DNA of 64,000 nt from Vannielia litorea. GTDB taxonomy: Bacteria; Pseudomonadota; Alphaproteobacteria; Rhodobacterales; Rhodobacteraceae. The first letter of the stretch is position 1; every line of letters begins with the position of its first letter. A program made the translations under genes and the position numbers. The DNA is taken from positions 2,046,001 to 2,110,000 of the forward strand of contig NZ_FSRL01000001.1 of assembly GCF_900142295.1 (NCBI RefSeq). Direction: 5' to 3'. Positions 11,522 through 22,069 of this stretch are shown here, one piece after another. The notes below the pieces were generated by a model. The model was given only the letters and a program-made list of their open reading frames with translations, had not been told where the DNA came from and did not search any database.

Positions 11522-12096
11522 GCCGGGTGGCGGGATACGCGGGCCTTGGCCTGTTGGCGGCGCTCTGGCTCGTGCCGCTCGGCCCCTGGCTCGGAGCCGA
11601 TTTTCCGCACCACATGCTGCGCCACATGGGGCTGGTGGCGGTGGTGACACCCCTGCTGGTGATCGGCTTCCCGCGCCTGTCTGCACCCTTCGCCTTCTCT
11701 CCGCTGGCCGGGGCGGTGGCCGAATTCGTCGTGGTCTGGGGCTGGCACCTGCCGGGCCTGCACGGACTGGCCGATGCCGGCGGGCTTGCGCTGGTGGCCG
11801 AGCAGGGCAGCTTCCTTCTGGCCGGGTTGCTGGTCTGGGCCGGGGCGCTCCGCGGCGGCAGCCCCCTGGCCGGCGCCGGCGGGTTGCTGCTGACCTCGAT
11901 GCACATGACCCTGCTCGGCGCACTGATCCTGCTGGCCCCTCGCGATCTCTACGCCGAAATCTGCGGCCGTGCTCCCGACCTCGACGCCCAGCAGCTCGGC
12001 GGCCTGCTGATGCTCGGGATCGGCACGCCGGTCTATCTCGTCGCGGGCCTCGCGCTGACCGCCCGCGCCCTCGACCTCGGAAAGGCCACCGCATGA
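11518..12096 (+). CDS. CtaG-like cytochrome oxidase assembly membrane protein
   Basis: A 192-aa multi-helix membrane protein of the Caa3_CtaG family, needed for maturation of caa3 oxidases (probably copper delivery to CuB). Visible features are HHMLRHM, the WGWHLPGLH segment and SMHMTLLGALILLAP, His/Met-rich helices typical of the family. The GTG start at 11518 overlaps the upstream stop (GTGA), and its own stop overlaps the cytochrome c start. It is shorter than Bacillus CtaG. The context, directly behind a caa3 oxidase, supports the assignment. Confidence 0.78.
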   Translation: MSRVAGYAGLGLLAALWLVPLGPWLGADFPHHMLRHMGLVAVVTPLLVIGFPRLSAPFAFSPLAGAVAEFVVVWGWHLPGLHGLADAGGLALVAEQGSFLLAGLLVWAGALRGGSPLAGAGGLLLTSMHMTLLGALILLAPRDLYAEICGRAPDLDAQQLGGLLMLGIGTPVYLVAGLALTARALDLGKATA

Positions 12097-13130
12097 GAAC
12101 CGCCCTTAAGCTCCTCGCCGCCCTTGCCGCGCTCGGCCTTCTCGCCGGAGCGACCGTGGTCGGCTTCGGGCTCTACAACACCTCCGCGCGGCAGGGGCAC
12201 TGGCCGGGAGTGGGAGCGGTGATGCATACCACCTTCAAGCAGTCCGTCCGCCTGCGCGCCCCGGGGGAAGAGGCGGTGCCGGACGATCTTGCCGCCCCCG
12301 ACCGTATTGCCCTGGGCGCCCTGCACTACCAGTCGGCCTGCGCCTTCTGTCACGCCGTGCCCGGCATCCCGCGGAGCGCCACCGCCCTCTCGTTGAACCC
12401 GCAACCTCCGCACATCTCCGAGGCGGTGCAGGCGTGGGAGCCCCGTCACATGTTCTGGATCGTGCGCGAAGGCGTGAAGATGACAGGCATGCCCGGGTGG
12501 CCCGCCGACGGCCATGACGACGAGATCTGGTCGGTCGTCGCCTATCTCGAAGCGGTGAAGGGCATGACACCGGAGGACCAGCGTGCCCTGACCGGCGCGC
12601 GGCTTGGCCGGAGCGGCTGCACCGCGTGCCACGGCGAGGGCGGGCGAAGCACCAACAGCTTCGTGCCACGCCTCGACATCCTGACCAGCGACGAGATCGT
12701 GGCTGCCCTGTCTCACTACAGCGCAGGCAGACGGCCCAGCGGGATGATGCAGGAGGTCGTCTCGCGTCTGGATGACGAGGACATTGCCGATCTGGGCCGC
12801 GAGTTCGGCGCGGCGGAGCGCCCCTCTGCGTCCCTCCCGCCCGGCTCGGACGAGCCCGGCATGGAGCTTGCCACGCGGGGGACCGCCTCGGTGCCGGCTT
12901 GCATCGCTTGTCACGGCCCCGGTCGCCAGTCCGGCGCCGCCCCTGCCCCGGCCATTGCGGGCCAGTCACGGGACTACATCGCGATCCAGCTGCGGCTTTG
13001 GCGGGATGGAAAACGCGACGGCGGGCCACGGGCGGAACTGATGCGCAAATCCGCGCGCGCGCTCACCGATGGCGATATCGAGGCCCTCGCCGACTGGTTC
13101 TCGTCACTGGATCAGGTTTCCGCGAACTAG
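12093..13130 (+). CDS. Tri-haem membrane-anchored cytochrome c
   Basis: A 345-aa cytochrome with one N-terminal hydrophobic anchor (KLLAALAALGLLAGATVVGF) and three CxxCH haem sites: CAFCH (about residue 83), CTACH (about 175) and CIACH (about 269). Each lies in a class-I-like domain followed by Met-containing segments (GVKMTGMPGWP after the first). It is the last gene of the oxidase operon, joined by an ATGA overlap. It is therefore a likely electron donor to the caa3 oxidase, or links it to a dehydrogenase such as the PQQ enzyme upstream (inference). The c-type haem count of the operon is four including CtaC. Confidence 0.85.
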   Translation: MRTALKLLAALAALGLLAGATVVGFGLYNTSARQGHWPGVGAVMHTTFKQSVRLRAPGEEAVPDDLAAPDRIALGALHYQSACAFCHAVPGIPRSATALSLNPQPPHISEAVQAWEPRHMFWIVREGVKMTGMPGWPADGHDDEIWSVVAYLEAVKGMTPEDQRALTGARLGRSGCTACHGEGGRSTNSFVPRLDILTSDEIVAALSHYSAGRRPSGMMQEVVSRLDDEDIADLGREFGAAERPSASLPPGSDEPGMELATRGTASVPACIACHGPGRQSGAAPAPAIAGQSRDYIAIQLRLWRDGKRDGGPRAELMRKSARALTDGDIEALADWFSSLDQVSAN

Positions 13131-13207
13131 CCGGGCTCCTCCCGTTGATCCCGTTCCGCCCTCGCCCGCCCGGATGACCCAGAGCCACACGTCCTCGCCG
13201 TCCCAAG

Positions 13208-13232
13208 GGAACACAGCATCGTGATTCACGTT
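13208..13232 (+). promoter_or_regulatory. EcfG-type stress promoter (GGAAC-N16-CGTT)
   Basis: GGAAC at 13208-13212, a 16-base spacer, and CGTT at 13229-13232 form an exact consensus match. The -10 element ends 8 bp before the DUF421 ATG, so transcription would begin at or very near the start codon. Confidence 0.65.
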
Positions 13233-13240
13233 GAACCCGC

Positions 13241-13768
13241 ATGGAACCCGCACAAACATGGCTATCCGAACCGGACCGGCTGCTGCACATCGCTGCATCC
13301 TGCCTGGTTTTCTATGTCTATGTGGTGGCGCTGACCCGCATCAGCGGGAAGCGGACCACGGGCAACATGAACAACTTCGACTGGATCATCACCGTGGCCA
13401 TCGGCTCGATCATGGCCTCGGGCATTCTGCTGAGAAACGTCTCGATGCTGGATGCACTCGTGGCCGTCTCCGCGCTGGCGGCGCTTCAGTGGCTCACGAC
13501 CTGGGCCGCGCTGCGCTCGCGCCGGTTTGCGCGTCTGGTCAAGCCGCAGCCCCGGGTGCTGCTGGAGAACGGCCGGTTCCTTCCCCGAGAGATGGCCATG
13601 GAGCGCGTGACCGAGGACGAGTTGAGCGCCGCCATGCGCAGGGCCGGCCTTCGGGGCCGGCAGTTCGCGGCATGGATCGTGATGGAAACGAACGGACAGC
13701 TCTCCGTCATACCCGCTACGGATGAAGGCGACCCTCCGCGAGGACTGCTCTCGGACGTCGCGAAATAA
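13241..13768 (+). CDS. DUF421 (YetF-type) membrane protein
   Basis: A 175-aa protein with three N-terminal hydrophobic helices, the family motif RISGKRTTGNMNNFD, then a cytoplasmic domain (RVLLENGRFLPREM... TEDEL..AMRRAGL). Family members have no firmly established reaction. In Bacillus, YetF-type proteins are spore or envelope associated. No ribosome site precedes ATG 13241, and the predicted promoter -10 ends only 8 bp upstream, which predicts a leaderless or nearly leaderless message. A Crp/Fnr regulator follows after 55 bp. Confidence 0.82.
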   Translation: MEPAQTWLSEPDRLLHIAASCLVFYVYVVALTRISGKRTTGNMNNFDWIITVAIGSIMASGILLRNVSMLDALVAVSALAALQWLTTWAALRSRRFARLVKPQPRVLLENGRFLPREMAMERVTEDELSAAMRRAGLRGRQFAAWIVMETNGQLSVIPATDEGDPPRGLLSDVAK

Positions 13769-13823
13769 GCCCGATGAACCCAGCAACCAAGGCCGCGAGG
13801 AAGGGCGGCAAAGGAGCAATGCA

Positions 13824-14642
13824 ATGACCAGTGAGGAACAGTTACCAGTTGACCACCTGGAGATGGCAGACGGTGCGGACATCTCGGAAGATGTCCCGAC
13901 GCCTGTGGCCCTGGACGCACGCTACCGATGCGGCATGTCGCGCCACATCAGCCCTGCCTTGTGGGAGCGCCTGGATCGAGCCTGCACCGAGATACGGACC
14001 CTGGAACCACGCACGACGTTCTCCAGGGCGGGCGAAAGGCTGCGCCACAGCGCTCTTCTGCTCGAGGGGTTGATGGTGCGCTATGTCGTGAGCAATCGAG
14101 GGCCCCAGCCCAACCGTCAGATGGTGTCCATCCAGGTGCCGGGAGACTTCGTCGATCTTCACGCGCTGCCGCTCAAGCACCTCGATCACGACGTCGCCAC
14201 CCTGACGCAGGCCAGGATTGCCCTGTTTCCGCATGACGCGCTCGAAGAGATCATCGCAGCTGATCCCGAGCATGCCCGAACGCTCTGGAAGCTCACGATG
14301 ATCGATGCTTCGATCCATCGTCATTGGATCTACCGCGGAGGCACCTTGCGGGCGATGGCGGCAATGGCGGACTTTCTCTGCGAGATGGAGACGCGACTGA
14401 GCGCCTGCGGCCTGGTAGACCAAGGCAACGTGCCGTTGCCCCTGCTCCACTCGGACCTGTCGGAGATCTGCGGCATCTCCAACGTGCATGTCAGTCGGGT
14501 TGCCAGGGATCTGCGTGACGCCGGGCTCAGCACAGTGCGCGACGGCGTGGCGCAAATTCACGACCGTCCCGCCCTGCAGAAGCTCGCTAACTTCGATCCG
14601 GGCTATCTCTATCTGCCACCTGACGGCGGCGCGCCACACTGA
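13824..14642 (+). CDS. Crp/Fnr-family transcriptional regulator
   Basis: A 272-aa regulator with an N-terminal cyclic-nucleotide-type beta-barrel (about residues 55-160) and a C-terminal helix-turn-helix (LLHSDLSEICGISNVHVSRVARDLRDAG, split here only in description; about residues 210-240). ATG 13824 has AAGGAG at 13811-13816. The cysteine set of true FNR is absent, so it is not an obvious iron-sulfur oxygen sensor; its effector is unknown. It may share the DUF421 message and could control neighbouring respiratory or stress genes. Its last 34 bp overlap tail-to-tail with the methyltransferase on the other strand. Confidence 0.85.
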   Translation: MTSEEQLPVDHLEMADGADISEDVPTPVALDARYRCGMSRHISPALWERLDRACTEIRTLEPRTTFSRAGERLRHSALLLEGLMVRYVVSNRGPQPNRQMVSIQVPGDFVDLHALPLKHLDHDVATLTQARIALFPHDALEEIIAADPEHARTLWKLTMIDASIHRHWIYRGGTLRAMAAMADFLCEMETRLSACGLVDQGNVPLPLLHSDLSEICGISNVHVSRVARDLRDAGLSTVRDGVAQIHDRPALQKLANFDPGYLYLPPDGGAPH

Positions 14643-15199
14643 AATGCCGCCGCGCTCCAGTGCGAGGTCGAGTCCCGCTGGATCAGATGATCGGGTCGCG
14701 TTGCGGCGAGGGCCTCGAGGAGTTCTGCCTGTGTCTCAGACGCGCCAAGCTGGGTCTCGGTATCCCCGGCGTAGCCCGCGACAAGGCAGGCCCCGCCTGG
14801 CGCGAGTGCGTTCAGCACGCAGGAGACCGTCTGCTCGAATGCGGGGCGCGAGAGGTAGTAGAGCACCTCGGAGAGCACGATGAGGTCCCAGGAGCCCGGC
14901 GGCCAGTCGCGCGGGATCGTCCCCGTCTCGAAACGCGCGTTGGCGATCCCCCGTTGCCGGGCGCGCGCGACGGCGGCGGGGGCAAAGTCGATCCCCAGCA
15001 GGCTGTCGCAGCGCGCGGCGATCAGCGCACTCATCACGCCGATCGAACAACCCACCTCCAGCGCCGCTCCGTAGCTGGTGCGAGGCAGGAGCGCCAGGCA
15101 GCGCCGATATTTCTCTGCCTCGTAGGCGCTTGTCTCGTAGTTCCAGGGATCTCCCTGCTCCACGTAGAGTCGTTCGAAGGAGGCAGCGTCGCGGGTCAT
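14609..15199 (-). CDS. SAM-dependent methyltransferase (NodS-like)
   Basis: A 196-aa class I methyltransferase. Motif I appears as LEVGCSIGVMSALIA, the SAM-acidic residue follows in LLGIDFAP, and motif IV appears as DLIVLSEVLYYL. The N-terminal FERLYVEQGDPWNYETSAYEAEKY resembles the NodS group, which N-methylates the deacetylated sugar of Nod factors. Sitting directly after a PIG-L deacetylase (ATGA overlap at 15196-15199), it may methylate the amine exposed by deacetylation (inference). It is the last gene of the eight-gene operon. Confidence 0.85.
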   Translation of the reverse strand: MTRDAASFERLYVEQGDPWNYETSAYEAEKYRRCLALLPRTSYGAALEVGCSIGVMSALIAARCDSLLGIDFAPAAVARARQRGIANARFETGTIPRDWPPGSWDLIVLSEVLYYLSRPAFEQTVSCVLNALAPGGACLVAGYAGDTETQLGASETQAELLEALAATRPDHLIQRDSTSHWSAAAFQCGAPPSGGR

Positions 15200-15924
15200 G
15201 CGGGAATGAAGATTTCGTCGGTATCGACGAAATGCGCGGCGAGTTCGGGCGCCATGGTAAAGCCGGTCGGGTCGTCGTCGATCAGCGGTGTCATCTGCGA
15301 GGCATGCGCGGCAACGGCACGGGCTTTCAGTGCTCGCAGGGGCGCGGAGCGAAACCGGCGCAGCCCGGAGAAGCGCGCCGCCGCGGCGGGCCCCTGCACC
15401 CGCCCCCAGACCGGGCAGGCATAGAGTCGGCAACCCGGTTGCCGCGCGGCCAGGTAGCAGGCCAGGGCCCAGGTCCGCTGGTGATCGGGATGCGGGTCGC
15501 CCCACCAGGTGGACCAGATCGCGCTGACATCCGGCAGGATGCGGCCCAGGCGGGCCGCCACCGCGGCAAAGGCTGCGGGGTCTTCGGGCGCGGCGAGGTC
15601 GGGGTAGCCCAGCCAGATCGGTCGGGCGTTGTTGCCCGAAAGCAGGCGCACCGCGCGGGTCACCTCGCGGCGGCGCAGGGCTGCAAGGGCGGCGGCGGGG
15701 TAGCGCGCGGAGTTCGGGTGCGAGCGGCTGCCGTCGGTGACCACCGCCACATGCGCGCGCCGCCCGCTGCGCCAGGTCGCCGCCAGAGCGGCACCGGCAG
15801 CAAGCGTTTCGTCGTCGGGGTGCGGTGCGAGCATCAGCACATCGCCGGTCCCGGTCAGCTCACCCAAGCGGATCGGCGGCGCGGCGGCGGCGGCGGACAC
15901 CACGGGGGTGAATGCCGGGCTCAT
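15196..15924 (-). CDS. PIG-L family (LmbE-like) deacetylase
   Basis: A 242-aa zinc-dependent de-N-acetylase. The metal motif is APHPDDETLAAG near residue 33, and a second histidine motif is DPHPDHQRTW. Family members remove acetyl from N-acetylglucosamine linked to lipid, inositol or a small molecule (for example MshB, BshB, PIG-L). Start and stop overlap its neighbours by 4 bp, so it works with the flanking acyl-CoA-dehydrogenase-like protein and methyltransferase. Substrate unknown; the surrounding glycosyltransferases point to a GlcNAc-containing glycoconjugate. Confidence 0.87.
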   Translation of the reverse strand: MSPAFTPVVSAAAAAPPIRLGELTGTGDVLMLAPHPDDETLAAGAALAATWRSGRRAHVAVVTDGSRSHPNSARYPAAALAALRRREVTRAVRLLSGNNARPIWLGYPDLAAPEDPAAFAAVAARLGRILPDVSAIWSTWWGDPHPDHQRTWALACYLAARQPGCRLYACPVWGRVQGPAAAARFSGLRRFRSAPLRALKARAVAAHASQMTPLIDDDPTGFTMAPELAAHFVDTDEIFIPA

Positions 15925-17006
15925 GAGCCCCAGCCCTCACCCACCGGACGGTCGGCGGAGCAGAGGCTCCGTCCCACCTGAGTGAGCTTGCCGTCGAGGT
16001 CGGCTTGGCGGAGGAAGAAAGAGAGGTCGCGGCGCACGCGGTCCGGCAGGCTCGGTTCGGCAAAGGCGCGCGTGCCCAGCGCCCGATCCGCGATGGCGAT
16101 CCCGTCGAGGCAGGCTTGTTCCACGGCCTCGCGGACAGCGAGGCTCAGGGCCACGGCAGCCTCCCCTGCCCCCGGTGCCTCGACCTGCCGGGCGGCATCC
16201 TCGACCAGCAGGCGCGCGCCGTGCGCCAGCGTCGCGATCCGGGCCACCCGGTGCAGCTGGGCCTCGCTGGCCGCATCACCCCGGTCGGCAACCCCGGCGC
16301 GCACCGCCTCGGCCAGGGCCTCAAGCCCGCCCACATGCAGCGCGGCATACCGCCAGACCCCGCCCTGAAAATGCGGCTCACGCTCGTAGTCTCCCGGTGC
16401 GCCCAGGGTCTCCGCCTCCACCCCGTCGAAATCGTAGCTGCCCGAGGCGGTGGCGCGCATGCCGCTGACCTGCCAGCAGGAGGCATCGGCGCGGTGCGGG
16501 TCGCCGGAGTTCGCCAGTACAAGCTGCGTCCCCTCATCGGTGCGGGCGGTCAGCACCACGGCTCCCACGACACCCAAGCCCGAACAGAAGCGCTTTTGCC
16601 CCGCAAGCCGCCCCCTGCGCCCGATGCGCATGGCCAAGCTCACACCAGGGCTGCCGTCCGCTCCCCAGACGCCATGGATCATGCCTGCGCGCGCGGCGGC
16701 CCAAACGCGTCGGCGCTGGCTGTCGGACCCATAGAGCTGGACCAGCCGCAGCGCGTTCATGTGGCCCTCCGCCAATCGGCCGACCGACAGGCTGGCCCGG
16801 CCGATGCGGCGCAGAAGGGTGACGCTGTCCCGAGGGTCTGCGGCGGTGCTCACCAGCCTGTCGAGCAGGCCGTGCCGGACAAGCAGGGCCATGTCGGCCG
16901 ACAGGTCGCTCGCCCCGGTGTCGGCCTCGCCGGCATGGGCGGCAATCTCCGCCAGCACGGATCCCTCCGTGTCGCAGGCGCGGGTGTCCGGCGCGGCGGT
17001 CCTCAT
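15921..17006 (-). CDS. Acyl-CoA dehydrogenase-like flavoprotein
   Basis: A 361-aa protein with acyl-CoA-dehydrogenase architecture: an N-terminal helical part, a middle beta domain (about residues 105-200) and a C-terminal four-helix region (about 220-340). It is divergent. The canonical flavin-binding Ser/Thr motifs of fatty-acid enzymes are weak, and no clear catalytic Glu can be placed. It could act on a carrier- or sugar-bound acyl group, or be an oxygen-using relative; I cannot decide. Four-base overlaps with the glycosyltransferase upstream and the PIG-L gene downstream show strict co-expression. Confidence 0.7.
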   Translation of the reverse strand: MRTAAPDTRACDTEGSVLAEIAAHAGEADTGASDLSADMALLVRHGLLDRLVSTAADPRDSVTLLRRIGRASLSVGRLAEGHMNALRLVQLYGSDSQRRRVWAAARAGMIHGVWGADGSPGVSLAMRIGRRGRLAGQKRFCSGLGVVGAVVLTARTDEGTQLVLANSGDPHRADASCWQVSGMRATASGSYDFDGVEAETLGAPGDYEREPHFQGGVWRYAALHVGGLEALAEAVRAGVADRGDAASEAQLHRVARIATLAHGARLLVEDAARQVEAPGAGEAAVALSLAVREAVEQACLDGIAIADRALGTRAFAEPSLPDRVRRDLSFFLRQADLDGKLTQVGRSLCSADRPVGEGWGS

Positions 17007-18030
17007 GCCGGCACCTGCGACCGGGTCGGCGCGAGGCGCGCGAGTTCACGCTGCAGCAGCGGGAGTTCGAGGCGCAGTCGCGACAGACGCATCCGCTCGC
17101 GCCGCAGCTCCGCTGTGCCGGCCTCCAGCACCGCCCAGGCCGCGCCGAAGCCCGGGCCGATCCACCGGCGGCGCAGGGTGCCGCGCATACGCGCGCGCAG
17201 GATCGTGGTGGCGGCGGGCTCCAGCACCTCATCCACCAGCGGGTCAGCCTCCAGGATCCGGGCGCGCAGGGCCCCGGCCATGCCCCCCTCCGTGCGGCCC
17301 GAAAGCCGGCAGGAGGTGGTGACCTGGGCACGGGACGAGTGGCGCACCCGCCAGTCGCGAGCCTCGGCGAGGGCCGCAAACGCGCGGTCCTCGCCCACGG
17401 TCCGCTCCTCGAAGCCGCCCAGCGCGTCGTAAAGCGCCATCCGGAAGGCCAGGCTGGCTCCGGCCGGGCTGATATGGGTCGGCGCCGGGTCGTGCGGCAC
17501 CGGGTCGAGCAGGTGTCGGACGGCGAGGGTCAGGGCCATGTATTCGCCCTCCGGCGCGCCATTGCGCCCGATCACCGAAGGCAGGCGGGCCGCCTCCTCC
17601 GGGTCGGGCAACACGGTGCCGCAAACGAGGTCCGCGCGCTCGAGTTCGGCCAGGTTGGCGTCCACCCAGTCCCCGGCCACGCAGGTGTCGGCATCGGTCG
17701 TCATAATCACCGCATCGGGCGCCAGGCGGGCCGCGCAGGATGCAATCGCCACCCTCCGCGCCCGGCCGACTCCACCGGCTTCCGGCGGGTTCGGCTCGTC
17801 GAGCACCGCGCCGGACAGGCCGGAGCGCCGGAACCAGTCCTCGGCGACGGCGCGGGTCGCGTCCTGCGAGCCGTTGACCGCCACAACGATGGCGCCACGC
17901 CCCCGAAGCGACCGCGCGGCCGCATCGAGGCAGCCAGGCAGCCGCTCCTCCTCGTTACGGGCCGGAACGGTGATGACCAGCGGCCAGCCACCCTGCGGCC
18001 CGAACTCCCGTCGGTAAACGTCACGCACGA

Positions 18031-18034
<4 letters not shown>
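17003..18034 (-). CDS. Family 2 glycosyltransferase
   Basis: A 343-aa GT-A fold glycosyltransferase. It has [17 protein letters not shown] at the start of the catalytic domain, MTTDADTC with the DxD metal motif, and [16 protein letters not shown] containing the acceptor-side acidic residues. The last ~90 residues are arginine-rich helices without transmembrane character. ATG 18034 overlaps the catalase stop (ATGA), and the stop overlaps the next gene. No N-terminal anchor, so it is cytoplasmic or peripheral. The sugar donor cannot be inferred. Confidence 0.82.
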
Positions 18035-20088
<2,054 letters not shown>

Positions 20089-21142
20089 GTCGTGAACCTT
20101 TCGGGGCTGGGAACAGGGGTAATGGAGGGGCGCGTTGCGGCCCCTGGTACGAGCAGGTCCACCCAGCTGGCGAGCACCTGCGAAAAGCGGAACTCCGGGC
20201 GCACCCGGATCTCCGAAGGGCGCCTGGCGGCATCTCGCCACCCGGCCACGGCCCGGCGCAGCGCATCCGGGTCGGAGCTGTCGATGCACTGCGCCGCAGT
20301 ACTCGCCACCTCGTCGTTTGCGCCAAGACCGCGCTGCAGCACGGCAGGGCAGCCGACGGCATTGGCTTCGGCGATGACGAGGCCGAAGGTTTCGGCGAAC
20401 TGGCCCTGCGGGTAGAACAGGCAAGCTGCGCGTCGCATCCAGCCGATCAGCTCCGGCTGTCGCAAACGTCCCAGCGGCAGCACGCGGGCCGGCATCCGAC
20501 CGACCGGCCAGGCAAGGTATCCCGGATCGGCAATCGCCAGGCGCAACCTCGGCCACTCCGCCTGCAACATCTCGAACCGCTCGAGCACCTGCCCGAGACC
20601 CTTGTGCGGCGAGCTGGCGAAGAGCAGCAGATCCGGGTCGCGGGGCGTGTCGTCGGGCGCGAGCGCGTCGTCGATGGGGTTGCAGACATGGCCGATGGCC
20701 GGCGCCGGCCCTCCGCCGACAAAACGCCTCAGCCACTCGGCATGGCTGCGGGAGACACAGAGCACCTCGATGCCGGCCGCAGCCAGGTCGGGGGCGAGCG
20801 CGCGGTTGTGGCGCCCCGGAAAGACGTGCTGCCAGACGATGACACGGGACGCCGGGTGCAACCTCGCCAGCTTCAGGGCGACCTTCCAGGAGTTTACCAC
20901 GACGATGGTGCCGGGCGCTTCCGGAAAGGGCCTCTTCAGGTCGAGCCCTGCATATCCGACCCCGCTCCACCAGTCGGCACGATCGGGCCGCATCCTTTGG
21001 CGAACCATGATCTGGAGCCGCGAGGACAGACCCTCGCAAACACGCACGAGCGTCGCCTCGGTGCCGCCCAAGCCCTCCAGCTGGCCCGGCGCGCCGCTGT
21101 ATCCTCTCGGAGCCAGCGGATCGACGAATGTGATGGCGCGGC

Positions 21143-22060
21143 TCACGCCACGCGCTCCGCGATCGCGCCGCCCCGTAGCTCGCCCAGCGCGGCGGGGTCG
21201 CAGAGCCCGGGATTGGTGCAGCTGCTCAGCCGGACCTGCGACAGGTCGATCGGGCACGGCTCGACCTCGCGGGTCTCGAACCACCGGCCCACCGCGTCCC
21301 AGACCCGGAGCCGGTCGGCCTTGCGCCGCGGGCTGTCGTAGTCGGTCGCCCCCTGCTGGGTCAGGCTGTCGGGAGTTTCGATCTTGGTCAGCAGCAGCTC
21401 CGGGATGACCCAGAGCACCTCGCCCGCCATGATGAGCCGGTTGCGGAACTCCCTGTCCTCCTCGATGCAGTCCGAAAAGCCGCCGAGGCGATCGAAGACC
21501 GAGCGGTGAAAGAGGCCGGAATTCACATGGGTCCAGTCGCCCGGCACCCCGGCGGCCATCTGCAGGTTGGGAAAGAAGTCGTCCACCAGCGAGAGCGTGC
21601 GGCGGATCTCGACCCGCTCGCCGTCCGGCAGGATCAGCTCGTGGTGGGTGAACACCCCGCCAACCTGGATGCGGGTGTCGGGCTCGCGGCCTGCAAGCCG
21701 CCAGTTCAGGCAGGGATGCGCCCCGATGTTCTCGTTGCCGATCACCCGCGCCTGACGCAGCACCTTGTCGCGATGCGGGATGTCGTCGGAGTCGTGAAAG
21801 GTCACGGCATCGCTCGTCGACAGCGCGATGCCCACGTTCTTGGCCTGCGCCGTCCCCACGTTGCGGGCAAGGCTCACGCCGACAAAGCGGGGGTGGTCGG
21901 CGTAGCCGCGCAGCACCTCGCCGGTGGCATCTGTCGAGCCGTCGTCGACGACCAGCACCGTGGTTGCGGGGTGCGACTGCCCCAGTGCGGCGTCGATTGC
22001 CTGTGGCAGGATGGAGGCTCGGTTGAACGTGGGAATGACGATGGTGACGCTGGGCAACAT
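21143..22060 (-). CDS. Family 2 glycosyltransferase
   Basis: A 305-aa GT2 enzyme. It has [28 protein letters not shown] as the nucleotide-binding motif, [12 protein letters not shown] as the DxD metal site, and [15 protein letters not shown] as the ED catalytic motif. Soluble, with no membrane helix. It lies 9 bp after the membrane glycosyltransferase gene and overlaps the next by 4 bp. The donor sugar is unknown; the DDSD motif supports a retained metal-dependent activity. Confidence 0.86.
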   Translation of the reverse strand: MLPSVTIVIPTFNRASILPQAIDAALGQSHPATTVLVVDDGSTDATGEVLRGYADHPRFVGVSLARNVGTAQAKNVGIALSTSDAVTFHDSDDIPHRDKVLRQARVIGNENIGAHPCLNWRLAGREPDTRIQVGGVFTHHELILPDGERVEIRRTLSLVDDFFPNLQMAAGVPGDWTHVNSGLFHRSVFDRLGGFSDCIEEDREFRNRLIMAGEVLWVIPELLLTKIETPDSLTQQGATDYDSPRRKADRLRVWDAVGRWFETREVEPCPIDLSQVRLSSCTNPGLCDPAALGELRGGAIAERVA

Positions 22061-22069
22061 GACGATCTC

